Shown here: piece after piece, positions 1 to 6,330 of the stretch | Numbering within the stretch: the first letter of the stretch is position 1 | How the letters are laid out: each line of letters starts with the position of its first letter | Source of the DNA: Acidimicrobiia bacterium | GTDB lineage: Bacteria; Actinomycetota; Acidimicrobiia; IMCC26256; JAENVU01 | Assembly (NCBI GenBank): GCA_017882945.1 | Contig: JADGON010000311.1 | Location: 1 to 8,508 of the forward strand | Length of the DNA: 8,508 bases | Reading direction: 5' to 3' | Program-made: the position numbers and the translations under genes | Notes under the pieces: model-generated | The model's input: the letters and a program-made list of their open reading frames with translations, nothing else | What the model was told of the DNA's origin: nothing | The model's database searches: none

Positions 1-938
1 GCCGGACCGCCCGGGATCACGTCCGGATCGACGAGCAGCGCGTACTTCCACCACGTCGCGACATCGTCGTCGCGCACCAACGGCGGAGTGACACCGGACA
101 CACCGTCGAGCTCCTCGGTCAGGAGCGTGGCCATGGCGATGCGCTGCATGATCCCCGCGTCGAGCTTCTCGAGCTGCGCATTGGCCACCGCGCCCTGCAG
201 CTCGGTCATCCGCGAGTTGAGCGCGAGGAACTCGTGATCCGGGTTCTCCTCGCCGTACGGCCACGCCTTGTTCACGAACATCCGGATCCGCCGGGCAAGG
301 GCGGGATCGTCGGTCACGACGAGGCCACCTTCGCCGGTCGTCATGTGCTTGCCCTGCTGGGAGCTGAAGCAGCCGATCGAGCCGATGGTCCCCACGAGTC
401 GACCGGCGCGCCGGGCCAGGAACGCCTGGGCGCAGTCCTCGATCACGGGGACGCCGCGGGCCTCACCGATGTCCCGGATCGCGTCGACGTCGCACGGGTT
501 GCCGAACAGGTGCGTCGCGACGATTGCGGCGGTGCGGTCCGAGAGCCGGTCGGCGATCGACGCGGCGGTCACGTTCCCCGTGCGGGCATCCACGTCGGCG
601 AAGACCGGGATGGCCCCTTGGTAGAGGATCGGGGCGAGCGCGCCCATGTCGGTGATCGCGGTCGTGATGACCTCATCGCCCGGTTCCGGATCGATCGCGG
701 CGATTGCGGCGTGGATCGCCGCGGTTCCCGACGAGCACGCGACGGCCGTGCCGACGCCGAGGCGAGCCGCGAACTCGCGCTCGAGCTCGGGGACCTGGAC
801 GCCCTTGGTGCTCGTGAGGGTGCCGCTGTGGATCACGTCGGCGAGCCGGGCGAGCTCGGCGTCACCGAGGCTGCGGCCGGTGGCGTCCTGATCGTTGGGA
901 AGCGCGAGCCCGGGTTCCGTCGAACGCACTTGGATCAT
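1..938 (-). CDS. DegT/DnrJ/EryC1/StrS family PLP-dependent sugar aminotransferase (3' end beyond window)
   Basis: The minus-strand frame opens at ATG 938-936 and stays open for 312 codons to the window edge, so the C-terminus is missing; the family is usually about 370-400 residues. Enzymes of this family transfer an amino group, usually from glutamate, to a keto-sugar nucleotide in the cytoplasm. Visible fold-type-I features are SSGTAA (residues 69-74, PLP phosphate contact), EDCAQA (167-172, with D168 expected to bind the pyridine nitrogen), and SSQQGKHMTTGEGG (192-205), whose K197 is the expected Schiff-base lysine. The start is supported by GGAGAGGA four bases upstream, and the N-terminus has the usual length before the first conserved block. 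It is divergent from the epimerase gene and is probably expressed from the shared 939-1102 region. The family call is secure. The exact sugar (a 3-amino, 4-amino or other hexose) cannot be read from the sequence. Confidence 0.93.
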   Translation of the reverse strand, partial: MIQVRSTEPGLALPNDQDATGRSLGDAELARLADVIHSGTLTSTKGVQVPELEREFAARLGVGTAVACSSGTAAIHAAIAAIDPEPGDEVITTAITDMGALAPILYQGAIPVFADVDARTGNVTAASIADRLSDRTAAIVATHLFGNPCDVDAIRDIGEARGVPVIEDCAQAFLARRAGRLVGTIGSIGCFSSQQGKHMTTGEGGLVVTDDPALARRIRMFVNKAWPYGEENPDHEFLALNSRMTELQGAVANAQLEKLDAGIMQRIAMATLLTEELDGVSGVTPPLVRDDDVATWWKYALLVDPDVIPGGP

Positions 939-942
939 CGAG

Positions 943-950
943 TCCTCTCC
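943..950 (-). promoter_or_regulatory. Ribosome binding site of the DegT aminotransferase gene
   Basis: On the minus strand this reads GGAGAGGA and lies four bases before ATG 938. It is a good Shine-Dalgarno match and decides this start. Confidence 0.65.
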
Positions 951-1011
951 GCCCGGTCGTGCGATGCCCACCGGAAACACGCGCCGTGCACGTCCTGCCC
1001 GGGTCGCGCAC

Positions 1012-1025
1012 GTACTGTACCGGTA
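1012..1025. promoter_or_regulatory. Overlapping short palindromes with divergent -10-like hexamers
   Basis: GTACtGTAC (1012-1020) and TACCGGTA (1018-1025) are two overlapping near-perfect and perfect palindromes in the middle of the divergent spacer. The same bases give a TAnnnT hexamer on each strand: TACTGT on plus (1013-1018) and TACAGT on minus. They could be a bidirectional -10 region or an operator. I see no convincing -35 element on either strand, so this is a weak call. It would leave leaders of roughly 65-80 nt on both sides. Confidence 0.3.
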
Positions 1026-1060
1026 GGCACCTTCCGTTCTCCGGGTCGGATCGGCGTGAA

Positions 1061-1086
1061 CCGCACCCCGCTTGAACGGGGTGCGG
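1061..1086 (+). promoter_or_regulatory. Perfect 10-bp inverted repeat / hairpin in the wecB leader
   Basis: CCGCACCCCG (1061-1070) and its exact reverse complement CGGGGTGCGG (1077-1086) flank the six-base loop CTTGAA. The right arm ends seven bases before the Shine-Dalgarno sequence of the epimerase gene. No U-tract follows, so it is unlikely to be a normal intrinsic terminator. It could be a dimeric repressor operator or an mRNA structure that affects wecB translation. The inverted repeat is seen directly; its role is unknown. Confidence 0.5.
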
Positions 1087-1093
1087 GTCCTCC

Positions 1094-1101
1094 AGGAGGG
1101 G
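1094..1101 (+). promoter_or_regulatory. Ribosome binding site of wecB
   Basis: AGGAGGGG lies just upstream of ATG 1103 and is the strongest Shine-Dalgarno sequence in the window. The gap from its GGAGG core to the start is only three bases, shorter than usual. Its core is immediately preceded by CCTCC (1089-1093), so the site sits in the palindrome CCTCCaGGAGG. Confidence 0.65.
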
Positions 1102-1102
1102 A

Positions 1103-2212
1103 ATGCGAGAGCACAGCATCGCCGTCGTGTTCGGGACCCGGCCCGAGGTGGTCAAGCTGGCTCCGGTGCTCTGGGCCCTGGGCGCCGCATCCCGGACAAT
1201 TCACACGGGCCAGCACTACGACCCCGCTCTCGCGAGCGCGCTGCTGACCGAGCTCGGGCTCGACCCGCCGGCACTCCAGCTCGAGGTCGGCGGTGCACCC
1301 CGGGGCGAGCAGCTCGGTGTCGCGACCGCGTTGCTCGACCGCGCGTTCGCCGACGACCGGCCCGACATCGTGGTGGTGCAGGGCGATACGACGAGCACGC
1401 TGGCCGCGGCGCTCGCCGCCAACGCTCGCGACATCCCACTCGTGCACGTCGAAGCCGGATTGCGCAGCTATGACCGCGCGATGCCCGAAGAGCACAACCG
1501 GGTCGTCGCCGACCATCTCGCCGATCTCTGCTGCGCGCCGACGGAGACCAGCCGCGCGCGGCTCGCGGCCGAGGGCATCACCGGCTCGCGCGTCGTCGTC
1601 ACCGGGAACACGGTGGTGGATGCTGCCGCGCACATGCTGCCCGAAGAGGAGGAGCGCGTGGCGCTGCTCGACCGCTTCGGACTCGCGGCCGGCGCGTACG
1701 TCCTGTCGACGTTCCACCGGCCCGAGAACGTCGACGACGAGTCGCGCCTGCGCGTCATCCTCGGCGAGCTGGGCGCCCTCCCGCTCCCGGTGCTCCTCCC
1801 GTTGCACCCCCGGACCGCGGCTCGCGTGGAGGGATGGGGGGAACCGAGCGGGCTCGCCACGCTGCGGATCGTCGAGCCGCTCCCGTACCGGGACTTCCTC
1901 GGACTCGCCCGCGAATGCGCCTTCCTCGTCTCCGATTCGGGCGGGGTGCAGGAAGAGGCGAGCATCGTGAAGCGTCCCGTCCTCGTGGTCCGCGCATCGA
2001 CCGAGCGCCCCGAGGTGCTCGGGACGTTCGCCGAGCTGATCGGCCCGGGCCGATCCATCGGCGAGCAGGGACAGACGTGGACCCGAGATCTCGAAGGCCT
2101 GCACGCTCGGCTCGAGGCGATGCCGAGCCCGTACGGCGACGGCCACGCGGGTCCGGCGATCGCCGCGGCGATCGCCGACCTGCACGCGCGGATCGCGCAC
2201 CGGCAGACGTGA
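1103..2212 (+). CDS. wecB: UDP-N-acetylglucosamine 2-epimerase (non-hydrolysing), WecB family
   Basis: This 369-residue protein has the normal length for the non-hydrolysing epimerases that interconvert UDP-GlcNAc and UDP-ManNAc in the cytoplasm. The N-terminal GTRPE (11-15) is the family signature. Expected catalytic or binding residues are present: D95 in VQGDTTS, E117 in HVEAGLRS, E130 in MPEEHNR, H205 in FHRPEN, the SDSGGVQEEA block (277-286) and TERPE (300-304). Start ATG 1103 places GTRPE at the usual distance and has a Shine-Dalgarno sequence. It is the first gene of a plus-strand run; the methyltransferase follows in the same frame after 21 bases. No UDP-ManNAc dehydrogenase is visible nearby, so the fate of the product is unknown. 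A 2-epimerase for a related UDP-sugar, such as the diacetamido-uronate enzyme WbpI, shares these motifs and cannot be excluded. Confidence 0.93.
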   Translation: MREHSIAVVFGTRPEVVKLAPVLWALGAASRTIHTGQHYDPALASALLTELGLDPPALQLEVGGAPRGEQLGVATALLDRAFADDRPDIVVVQGDTTSTLAAALAANARDIPLVHVEAGLRSYDRAMPEEHNRVVADHLADLCCAPTETSRARLAAEGITGSRVVVTGNTVVDAAAHMLPEEEERVALLDRFGLAAGAYVLSTFHRPENVDDESRLRVILGELGALPLPVLLPLHPRTAARVEGWGEPSGLATLRIVEPLPYRDFLGLARECAFLVSDSGGVQEEASIVKRPVLVVRASTERPEVLGTFAELIGPGRSIGEQGQTWTRDLEGLHARLEAMPSPYGDGHAGPAIAAAIADLHARIAHRQT

Positions 2213-2233
2213 GCGATCCTCCGACCCGCTGAC

Positions 2234-3280
2234 TTGCGGAGCGCCGGTACCATCGACGGCATCACAGCGCTGGGGCCCGACTCCGCGACCCGCTCACCGA
2301 CGCGACGGCGAGCGCGGTCTGACCGCCCGGAACCGGGCACGCGCCCGCTCGCGCTCGAACCGGCACGCTGCTGCATCTGTGGCACGCGTGACGCCGAGCC
2401 GGTCGGCGTCGGCGAGGACTTCGAGTACCGGACCTCGCCGGACAGCTTCCTCACCGTCCGCTGCGACCACTGCGCCCTCGTCTACCTCGATCCGCGCCCG
2501 ACGCGCGCCGAGATGACCACGATCTATCCCGATCACTACCACGCGTTCACGTTCACCGAGGACAAGTTCGGATTCGTGTACCGCGTCCGCCGCCGCCTCG
2601 AAGCGCGCCGCTTGCTCACGGCGATCGGGAAGGTCCCGCCGAACGCCGCGATCCTCGACGTCGGGTGCGGCGACGGCTTCCACCTCGAGCTCCTCCGGGA
2701 CTTCGGCCAACCCGGCTGGCGACTCGTCGGGGTGGACCTCGACCCTCGCGCGGCGGACGCCGCCGAAGCGCGCGGACTCGTCGTCCACCGCGGAACGATC
2801 GAGACAGTCGATCTCGAGGCCGATCACTACGACTTCGCCATCCTGATCCAGACGGTCGAGCACGTCGCCGATCCCGCGGCGGTCCTTGCCGCGATCCGGC
2901 GCGTGCTCCGACCCGGTGGGCGGCTCCTGATCGTCACCGACAACACCGGGTCGCTCGACTTCTCGATCGCCAAGCGCCGGCACTGGGGCGGCTACCACTT
3001 CCCGCGGCACTGGTACCTGTTCAACGACGACGCGCTGCGCCGCCTCGCATCCCACACGGGCTTCTCGGTCGACGAGCTCGACACCATGGTCAGCCCGGTC
3101 AACTGGGTGTACTCGATTCGCAACGCGCTCGACGACTGGGGTGCACCGCGACCGATCGTCGAGTGGCTCTCGCTCGAGTCACCGATCCCGCTCGCGGCGT
3201 TCACCCTGTTCGACTGGTGCAACCAGAGGATCGGGCGTGCGGCGTTGCTCCGGGCGGTACTCCGCCGCGACCCGGAGTGA
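2234..3280 (+). CDS. Class I SAM-dependent methyltransferase with N-terminal Cys4 knuckle
   Basis: The frame gives 348 residues from TTG 2234. Residues 46-80 hold a zinc-knuckle-like pair, C46xxC49 and C77xxC80. The Rossmann methyltransferase core follows: motif I LDVGCGDG (141-148), the acidic D168 in VGVDLD that should hold the SAM ribose, LIQTVEHVADP (204-214), and RPGG (227-230). A conserved-looking WGGYHFPRHWYLFN block (251-264) and a C-terminal helical region follow. Proteins of this shape are common in glycan clusters and methylate sugars or lipid-linked intermediates; the acceptor here is unknown. The start is uncertain: there is no ATG or GTG before the knuckle, TTG 2234 has no Shine-Dalgarno sequence, and the first 45 residues are Arg/Pro-rich and look poorly conserved. 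CTG 2270 or a non-canonical start near 2261 is possible. The stop overlaps the GTG start of the flavoprotein, indicating translational coupling. Confidence 0.88.
   Translation: MRSAGTIDGITALGPDSATRSPTRRRARSDRPEPGTRPLALEPARCCICGTRDAEPVGVGEDFEYRTSPDSFLTVRCDHCALVYLDPRPTRAEMTTIYPDHYHAFTFTEDKFGFVYRVRRRLEARRLLTAIGKVPPNAAILDVGCGDGFHLELLRDFGQPGWRLVGVDLDPRAADAAEARGLVVHRGTIETVDLEADHYDFAILIQTVEHVADPAAVLAAIRRVLRPGGRLLIVTDNTGSLDFSIAKRRHWGGYHFPRHWYLFNDDALRRLASHTGFSVDELDTMVSPVNWVYSIRNALDDWGAPRPIVEWLSLESPIPLAAFTLFDWCNQRIGRAALLRAVLRRDPE
2248..2253 (+). promoter_or_regulatory. Possible -10 hexamer (TACCAT) before or within the methyltransferase 5' end
   Basis: GGTACCAT fits the TAnnnT pattern of actinobacterial promoters. 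A transcript from it would begin near 2260, inside the frame drawn from TTG 2234. If real, the translated methyltransferase is shorter than annotated. There is no clear -35 element. Confidence 0.25.
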
Positions 3281-4632
3281 TCACGACGGGCCCGGAGATC
3301 TCGACGGCACCGGTCGTGGTGCTGGGTGGCGGCATCGCGGGACTCACCGCGGCGCGAGAGCTGCTCCGCAACGGCCTCGACGTCGTGCTCTACGAAGCCG
3401 GCCCATCGGTCGGAGGAATGGCCGACAGCCACCACGATCCCGAAGGGTTCACGTTCGACACCGGCGCGCACTTCATCACCAATCGCCTCGCGACCGCGAC
3501 CGGCGTCTACGAGCAGTGCCGCGCCGTGGAGAGCTACGGCGAGACCGTGTGGCTCGGCGGCCGGAGCTACGACTACCCGGCCGGCCTGTTGCGCGTCCCG
3601 CGCTTCGTGCGTGCCGCGATCGCCGAACGCACCCATCCGCGCCACGGCTCGGCGACCTCGGCCGCGGATCGGTTCCGGCGCGAGTTCGGCACCGCCCTCG
3701 CCGACGAGATCGCACTCCCCCTGCTCGAAGCGTGGTCGGGCGCGCCGGCGACGGAGCTCGCGCCCGCGGTCGCCGACAAGATCCCGAGCGGCATCGCCCA
3801 GACGGTGGGGCTCAAGCTGGCGGCCCGGCTCACGCACCGCGCCGTCGCGGTGGGCTACTGCCAGGAGGCGCCGCAGAGCGCCAACGTGTGGCACGTCTAC
3901 CCCGAGCGCGGGATCTCCGCGGTGTGCGAGAGCCTGGCCGCAGACGTGGCCGACTCGATCCGGCTCCGCAGCCCCGTCGAAGCCATCACCGTGAGCGACG
4001 GACGGGCCGTCGGGGTCCGGGTGGCGGGCCGGGAGGTTCCGGCCGCGGCCGTCATCAGCACCGCACCGATCAACGTGCTGCCGAAGATCGTCGAGGGGAC
4101 CGACGCGCTCGAGCGGTTCCGCGCGTTCCGGTTCCGGCCGATGGTGTTCGTGAACCTCCGGCTCCAGGGCCGCGACCTGCTCCCCCACACGATGACCTGG
4201 ACGCCGGAGGCGCAGCTCCCGTTCTTCCGGTTGACCGAGACGCCCCAGGCCATGCCGTGGCTCGCGCCGGAAGGCAAGACCCTCATCACTGCCGACATCG
4301 GCGCCGAGATCGGTGACGAGCATTGGAGCATGGACGACGGTGAGCTCGGCGAGCGCTGCATCGACGCACTCGTCGAGATCGTGCCCAGCGCGCGGCGCGA
4401 CTACCTCGGGTGCCGCGTCGTGCGCGCTCCGAGCGCCTACCCGGTGTTCCACCTCGACTACGAGCTCGATCGGCAGCGGCTGGCGACGTCCACCGGGGTC
4501 GACCGCCTGCTGAGCATCGGACGCAACGGCGAGTTCGCCCACATCCTCATGGAGGACGTCTACTGGCGCACGGTCCGTCGCGCCCGCCGGCTCGCACGCG
4601 AGCTGAAGTCCGGCGCCCCCGTCAGCGTCTGA
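3277..4632 (+). CDS. FAD-dependent oxidoreductase, amine oxidase / protoporphyrinogen-oxidase-like, glycan-cluster type
   Basis: Starting at GTG 3277 the protein has 451 residues. The same frame is open far upstream, but GTG 3277 overlaps the methyltransferase stop as GTGA and puts the dinucleotide-binding fold right at the N-terminus. Residues 13-40 are the FAD-binding Rossmann unit: VVVLGGGIAGL, then E40 at the end of the second strand for the ribose. The flavin-contacting AGPSVGGMADS (41-51) and DTGAHFI (61-67) follow. Near the C-terminus, SIGRNGEFAHILMEDVYWRT (413-432) matches the place of the second flavin-binding segment. The fold resembles HemY/amine oxidase and, more distantly, UDP-galactopyranose mutase. 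No haem genes are near, so a role on a sugar or glycolipid is inferred from context; the substrate is unknown. It is soluble, with no signal peptide or membrane segment. Confidence 0.88.
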   Translation: MITTGPEISTAPVVVLGGGIAGLTAARELLRNGLDVVLYEAGPSVGGMADSHHDPEGFTFDTGAHFITNRLATATGVYEQCRAVESYGETVWLGGRSYDYPAGLLRVPRFVRAAIAERTHPRHGSATSAADRFRREFGTALADEIALPLLEAWSGAPATELAPAVADKIPSGIAQTVGLKLAARLTHRAVAVGYCQEAPQSANVWHVYPERGISAVCESLAADVADSIRLRSPVEAITVSDGRAVGVRVAGREVPAAAVISTAPINVLPKIVEGTDALERFRAFRFRPMVFVNLRLQGRDLLPHTMTWTPEAQLPFFRLTETPQAMPWLAPEGKTLITADIGAEIGDEHWSMDDGELGERCIDALVEIVPSARRDYLGCRVVRAPSAYPVFHLDYELDRQRLATSTGVDRLLSIGRNGEFAHILMEDVYWRTVRRARRLARELKSGAPVSV

Positions 4633-4641
4633 TCCGACGGC

Positions 4642-6282
4642 TCAGCGGGCCCGGGGGGCGTACCGGTAGAGGCCCTGGTTCTCGAAGAAGTACGGGTTCG
4701 GCTCGACGGTGCGGTCACGCGGACGAATCACCGCGAGCGCGTCGGCGATCAGCCCGCACTTCGTCTGCACCGGTTGCGCGCCCTGGGTGTAGACGAGCCA
4801 GATCGCGTGGTCGTCGCCCGCGCGCCGGACGATGTCCTTCACGACCTGGAGCGGGCGCATCGCGTCGACGCGGTCGGCGTAGTCGACCCAGTCGATGCGC
4901 CCGGGCTTCGTGAAGCCCGGCAGCCCGACCTGGCGCACGTCGCCGGGCAGCAGCCGGCTGACGTCCGTGCCGCCGGAGTCCGGGCAGTACACGACGAGGT
5001 CGCCGGTGTGACCCTGGCCGCGGATCGCGTTCGCGACCTCGAACGCCTGGGTCCGGCTCCGGAGCGCGTTGCTCGTCCCGCCCCAGAATCCCCCCACCAA
5101 CAGCAACGCGAGCACGGTGTAGCGCACCCCTCGGCTCGCGAAGGCCGTGACCCCGAACGCCGCGGCGAGGAGGAACATCGGGAACATGACCGAGGCGTAG
5201 CGCCCTTCGAACGTGGTCTCGGTGGCGCGGGCCAGGAGCAGCCCGAGACCGAGCGTGGCGAACGCGACGCCCGCCTCCATGCGGATGCCCGGCCGGGTCC
5301 ACAGGTCCACGTCGATGTGACGCCCGTCGAGCGCGGTCGCGAACACCGCGAGCAGCACCATGAGCAGCAGCGCCCAGCCGACGGCATGGGTGTTGCCGCC
5401 GAACGACTTGACCGCCTCCGCAGTGCTGCTGACCGGGCTCACGACCCCGCCCCACGGGGTGCCGGTGTGCAGCTCCTGGTAGCGGAATGTGGGCAGCCAC
5501 GGGATGAAGGTGAGCCCGCCCACCGCCAGCGCGCCGAGCCCGTAGCGCGCGGCGCTGCGCTGCTCGGGTCGCCCCCGCACCGCGAGGAACGCGAGCCAGA
5601 GTCCCACGACCGCCAGCAGCGCGAACGACCAGTAGTGGGTGTAGAGCAGGAGACCGGTCACGACGGCGAGGCACACGAGGCGTCCCCACGAGGGCCGGTC
5701 GAACACGCGGAGCAGCGCGAGGTAGCCGAGGAACACGAGCAGGATGACGAGCGAGTACATCCGCGCTTCGGTCGAGTAGCGGATCGCGAACGGAGATGCG
5801 GCCAGCATCAGCACCGTGGCCCACGCGACGGTGCGGGCTTCGGGCGGCTGCAACCCGGCCGCGGCGCGGCGGCCGTCGAGCCGACGTCCGGCGTACCAGG
5901 CCGGGACCAGCGCCGCGACGCCGAAGGCCCCCGACATGGCGCGCACCGCCTCATTGCCGGTGCCGAAGATCTCCATCCAGACGTGGAGGAGCGCGTAGTA
6001 GAGCGGCGGCGCACCGTCGTGGCGCAGCGCCGCTTGGAGGTCCGAGAGCGGAAGCCGCGCGATGTTGACCGACAGCACCTCGTCGGCCCAGAGATCCGAC
6101 CGGGCGAAGAAGCGCAGGGCCAGGCCGAATGCGATCACCCCGACGACGGCCAGGATCAACCAGGCCGAGTCGTTGCCCCCCAGGCGCGACGGGCGCGCGT
6201 CAGCCGGGTCGACGCCTTCCTCGCTCCCCCCCGACGCGCGCGCCCCGGAACCGCGACGCAGCGCGTCCGAACCCACTCCCAT
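4642..6282 (-). CDS. Multi-pass membrane glycosyltransferase, PMT/ArnT-like (GT39/GT83 type)
   Basis: From ATG 6282 the protein has 546 residues. A charged, Gly/Ser-rich tail of about 38 residues precedes roughly twelve hydrophobic segments (about 39-59, 93-107, 116-132, 152-169, 175-194, 202-218, 219-235, 247-264, 301-318, 337-353, 362-382, 386-404) and a soluble C-terminal part (about 405-546). The first external loop has the acidic pair D67-E68 in DLWADEV, the expected catalytic/metal site of GT-C enzymes, then HDGAPPLYY (88-96). FEGRYASVMFP (358-368) matches the family's RY...P segment. Such enzymes transfer a sugar from polyprenyl phosphate on the outer face of the membrane to a protein, lipid or glycan; the acceptor here is unknown. 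GTG 6321 would add 13 residues but has no Shine-Dalgarno sequence, and a -10-like hexamer lies between the two starts, so I prefer ATG 6282. It is downstream of and co-oriented with a GT4 gene, and converges on the flavoprotein gene with nine bases between stops. Confidence 0.87.
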   Translation of the reverse strand: MGVGSDALRRGSGARASGGSEEGVDPADARPSRLGGNDSAWLILAVVGVIAFGLALRFFARSDLWADEVLSVNIARLPLSDLQAALRHDGAPPLYYALLHVWMEIFGTGNEAVRAMSGAFGVAALVPAWYAGRRLDGRRAAAGLQPPEARTVAWATVLMLAASPFAIRYSTEARMYSLVILLVFLGYLALLRVFDRPSWGRLVCLAVVTGLLLYTHYWSFALLAVVGLWLAFLAVRGRPEQRSAARYGLGALAVGGLTFIPWLPTFRYQELHTGTPWGGVVSPVSSTAEAVKSFGGNTHAVGWALLLMVLLAVFATALDGRHIDVDLWTRPGIRMEAGVAFATLGLGLLLARATETTFEGRYASVMFPMFLLAAAFGVTAFASRGVRYTVLALLLVGGFWGGTSNALRSRTQAFEVANAIRGQGHTGDLVVYCPDSGGTDVSRLLPGDVRQVGLPGFTKPGRIDWVDYADRVDAMRPLQVVKDIVRRAGDDHAIWLVYTQGAQPVQTKCGLIADALAVIRPRDRTVEPNPYFFENQGLYRYAPRAR

Positions 6283-6288
6283 CGACCA

Positions 6289-6294
6289 GATCTT
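6289..6294 (-). promoter_or_regulatory. Possible leaderless promoter of the membrane glycosyltransferase
   Basis: On the minus strand this reads TAAGAT, close to the TAnnnT/TATAAT consensus, in otherwise very GC-rich DNA. Seven bases separate it from ATG 6282, the spacing expected if transcription starts at the ATG itself. No Shine-Dalgarno sequence precedes that ATG. This supports a leaderless mRNA and an internal promoter behind the GT4 gene. Confidence 0.45.
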
Positions 6295-6330
6295 AGGGTC
6301 CGGGGCGGCTGCCGTGGCCACGGTCCGTGG

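Noticed and set aside
234..1247. A 337-codon plus-strand frame opposite the DegT gene
   Set aside because: The minus strand encodes a complete run of DegT motifs including the PLP lysine; the plus frame also runs through the intergenic region into wecB out of frame.
935..2200. A 421-codon minus-strand frame opposite wecB
   Set aside because: Composition is that of an antisense shadow and wecB has every expected catalytic motif on the other strand.
2665..3276. N-terminal extension of the flavoprotein frame inside the methyltransferase gene
   Set aside because: The extra residues are Arg-rich shadow sequence; GTG 3277 places the Rossmann motif at the usual N-terminal position.
2992..4542. A 516-codon minus-strand frame opposite the flavoprotein and the methyltransferase end
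   Set aside because: Low-complexity charged product with no domain; the plus strand carries clear FAD-binding and methyltransferase motifs.
3277..4632. UDP-galactopyranose mutase as the flavoprotein's identity
   Set aside because: The FAD-binding start is similar, but I do not see the mutase's characteristic substrate-domain motifs; the protein looks more like the amine oxidase/HemY group.
4646..4653. CGGGCCCG palindrome near the convergent stops as a terminator
   Set aside because: It has no loop and no T-tract and lies within the coding end of the membrane glycosyltransferase.
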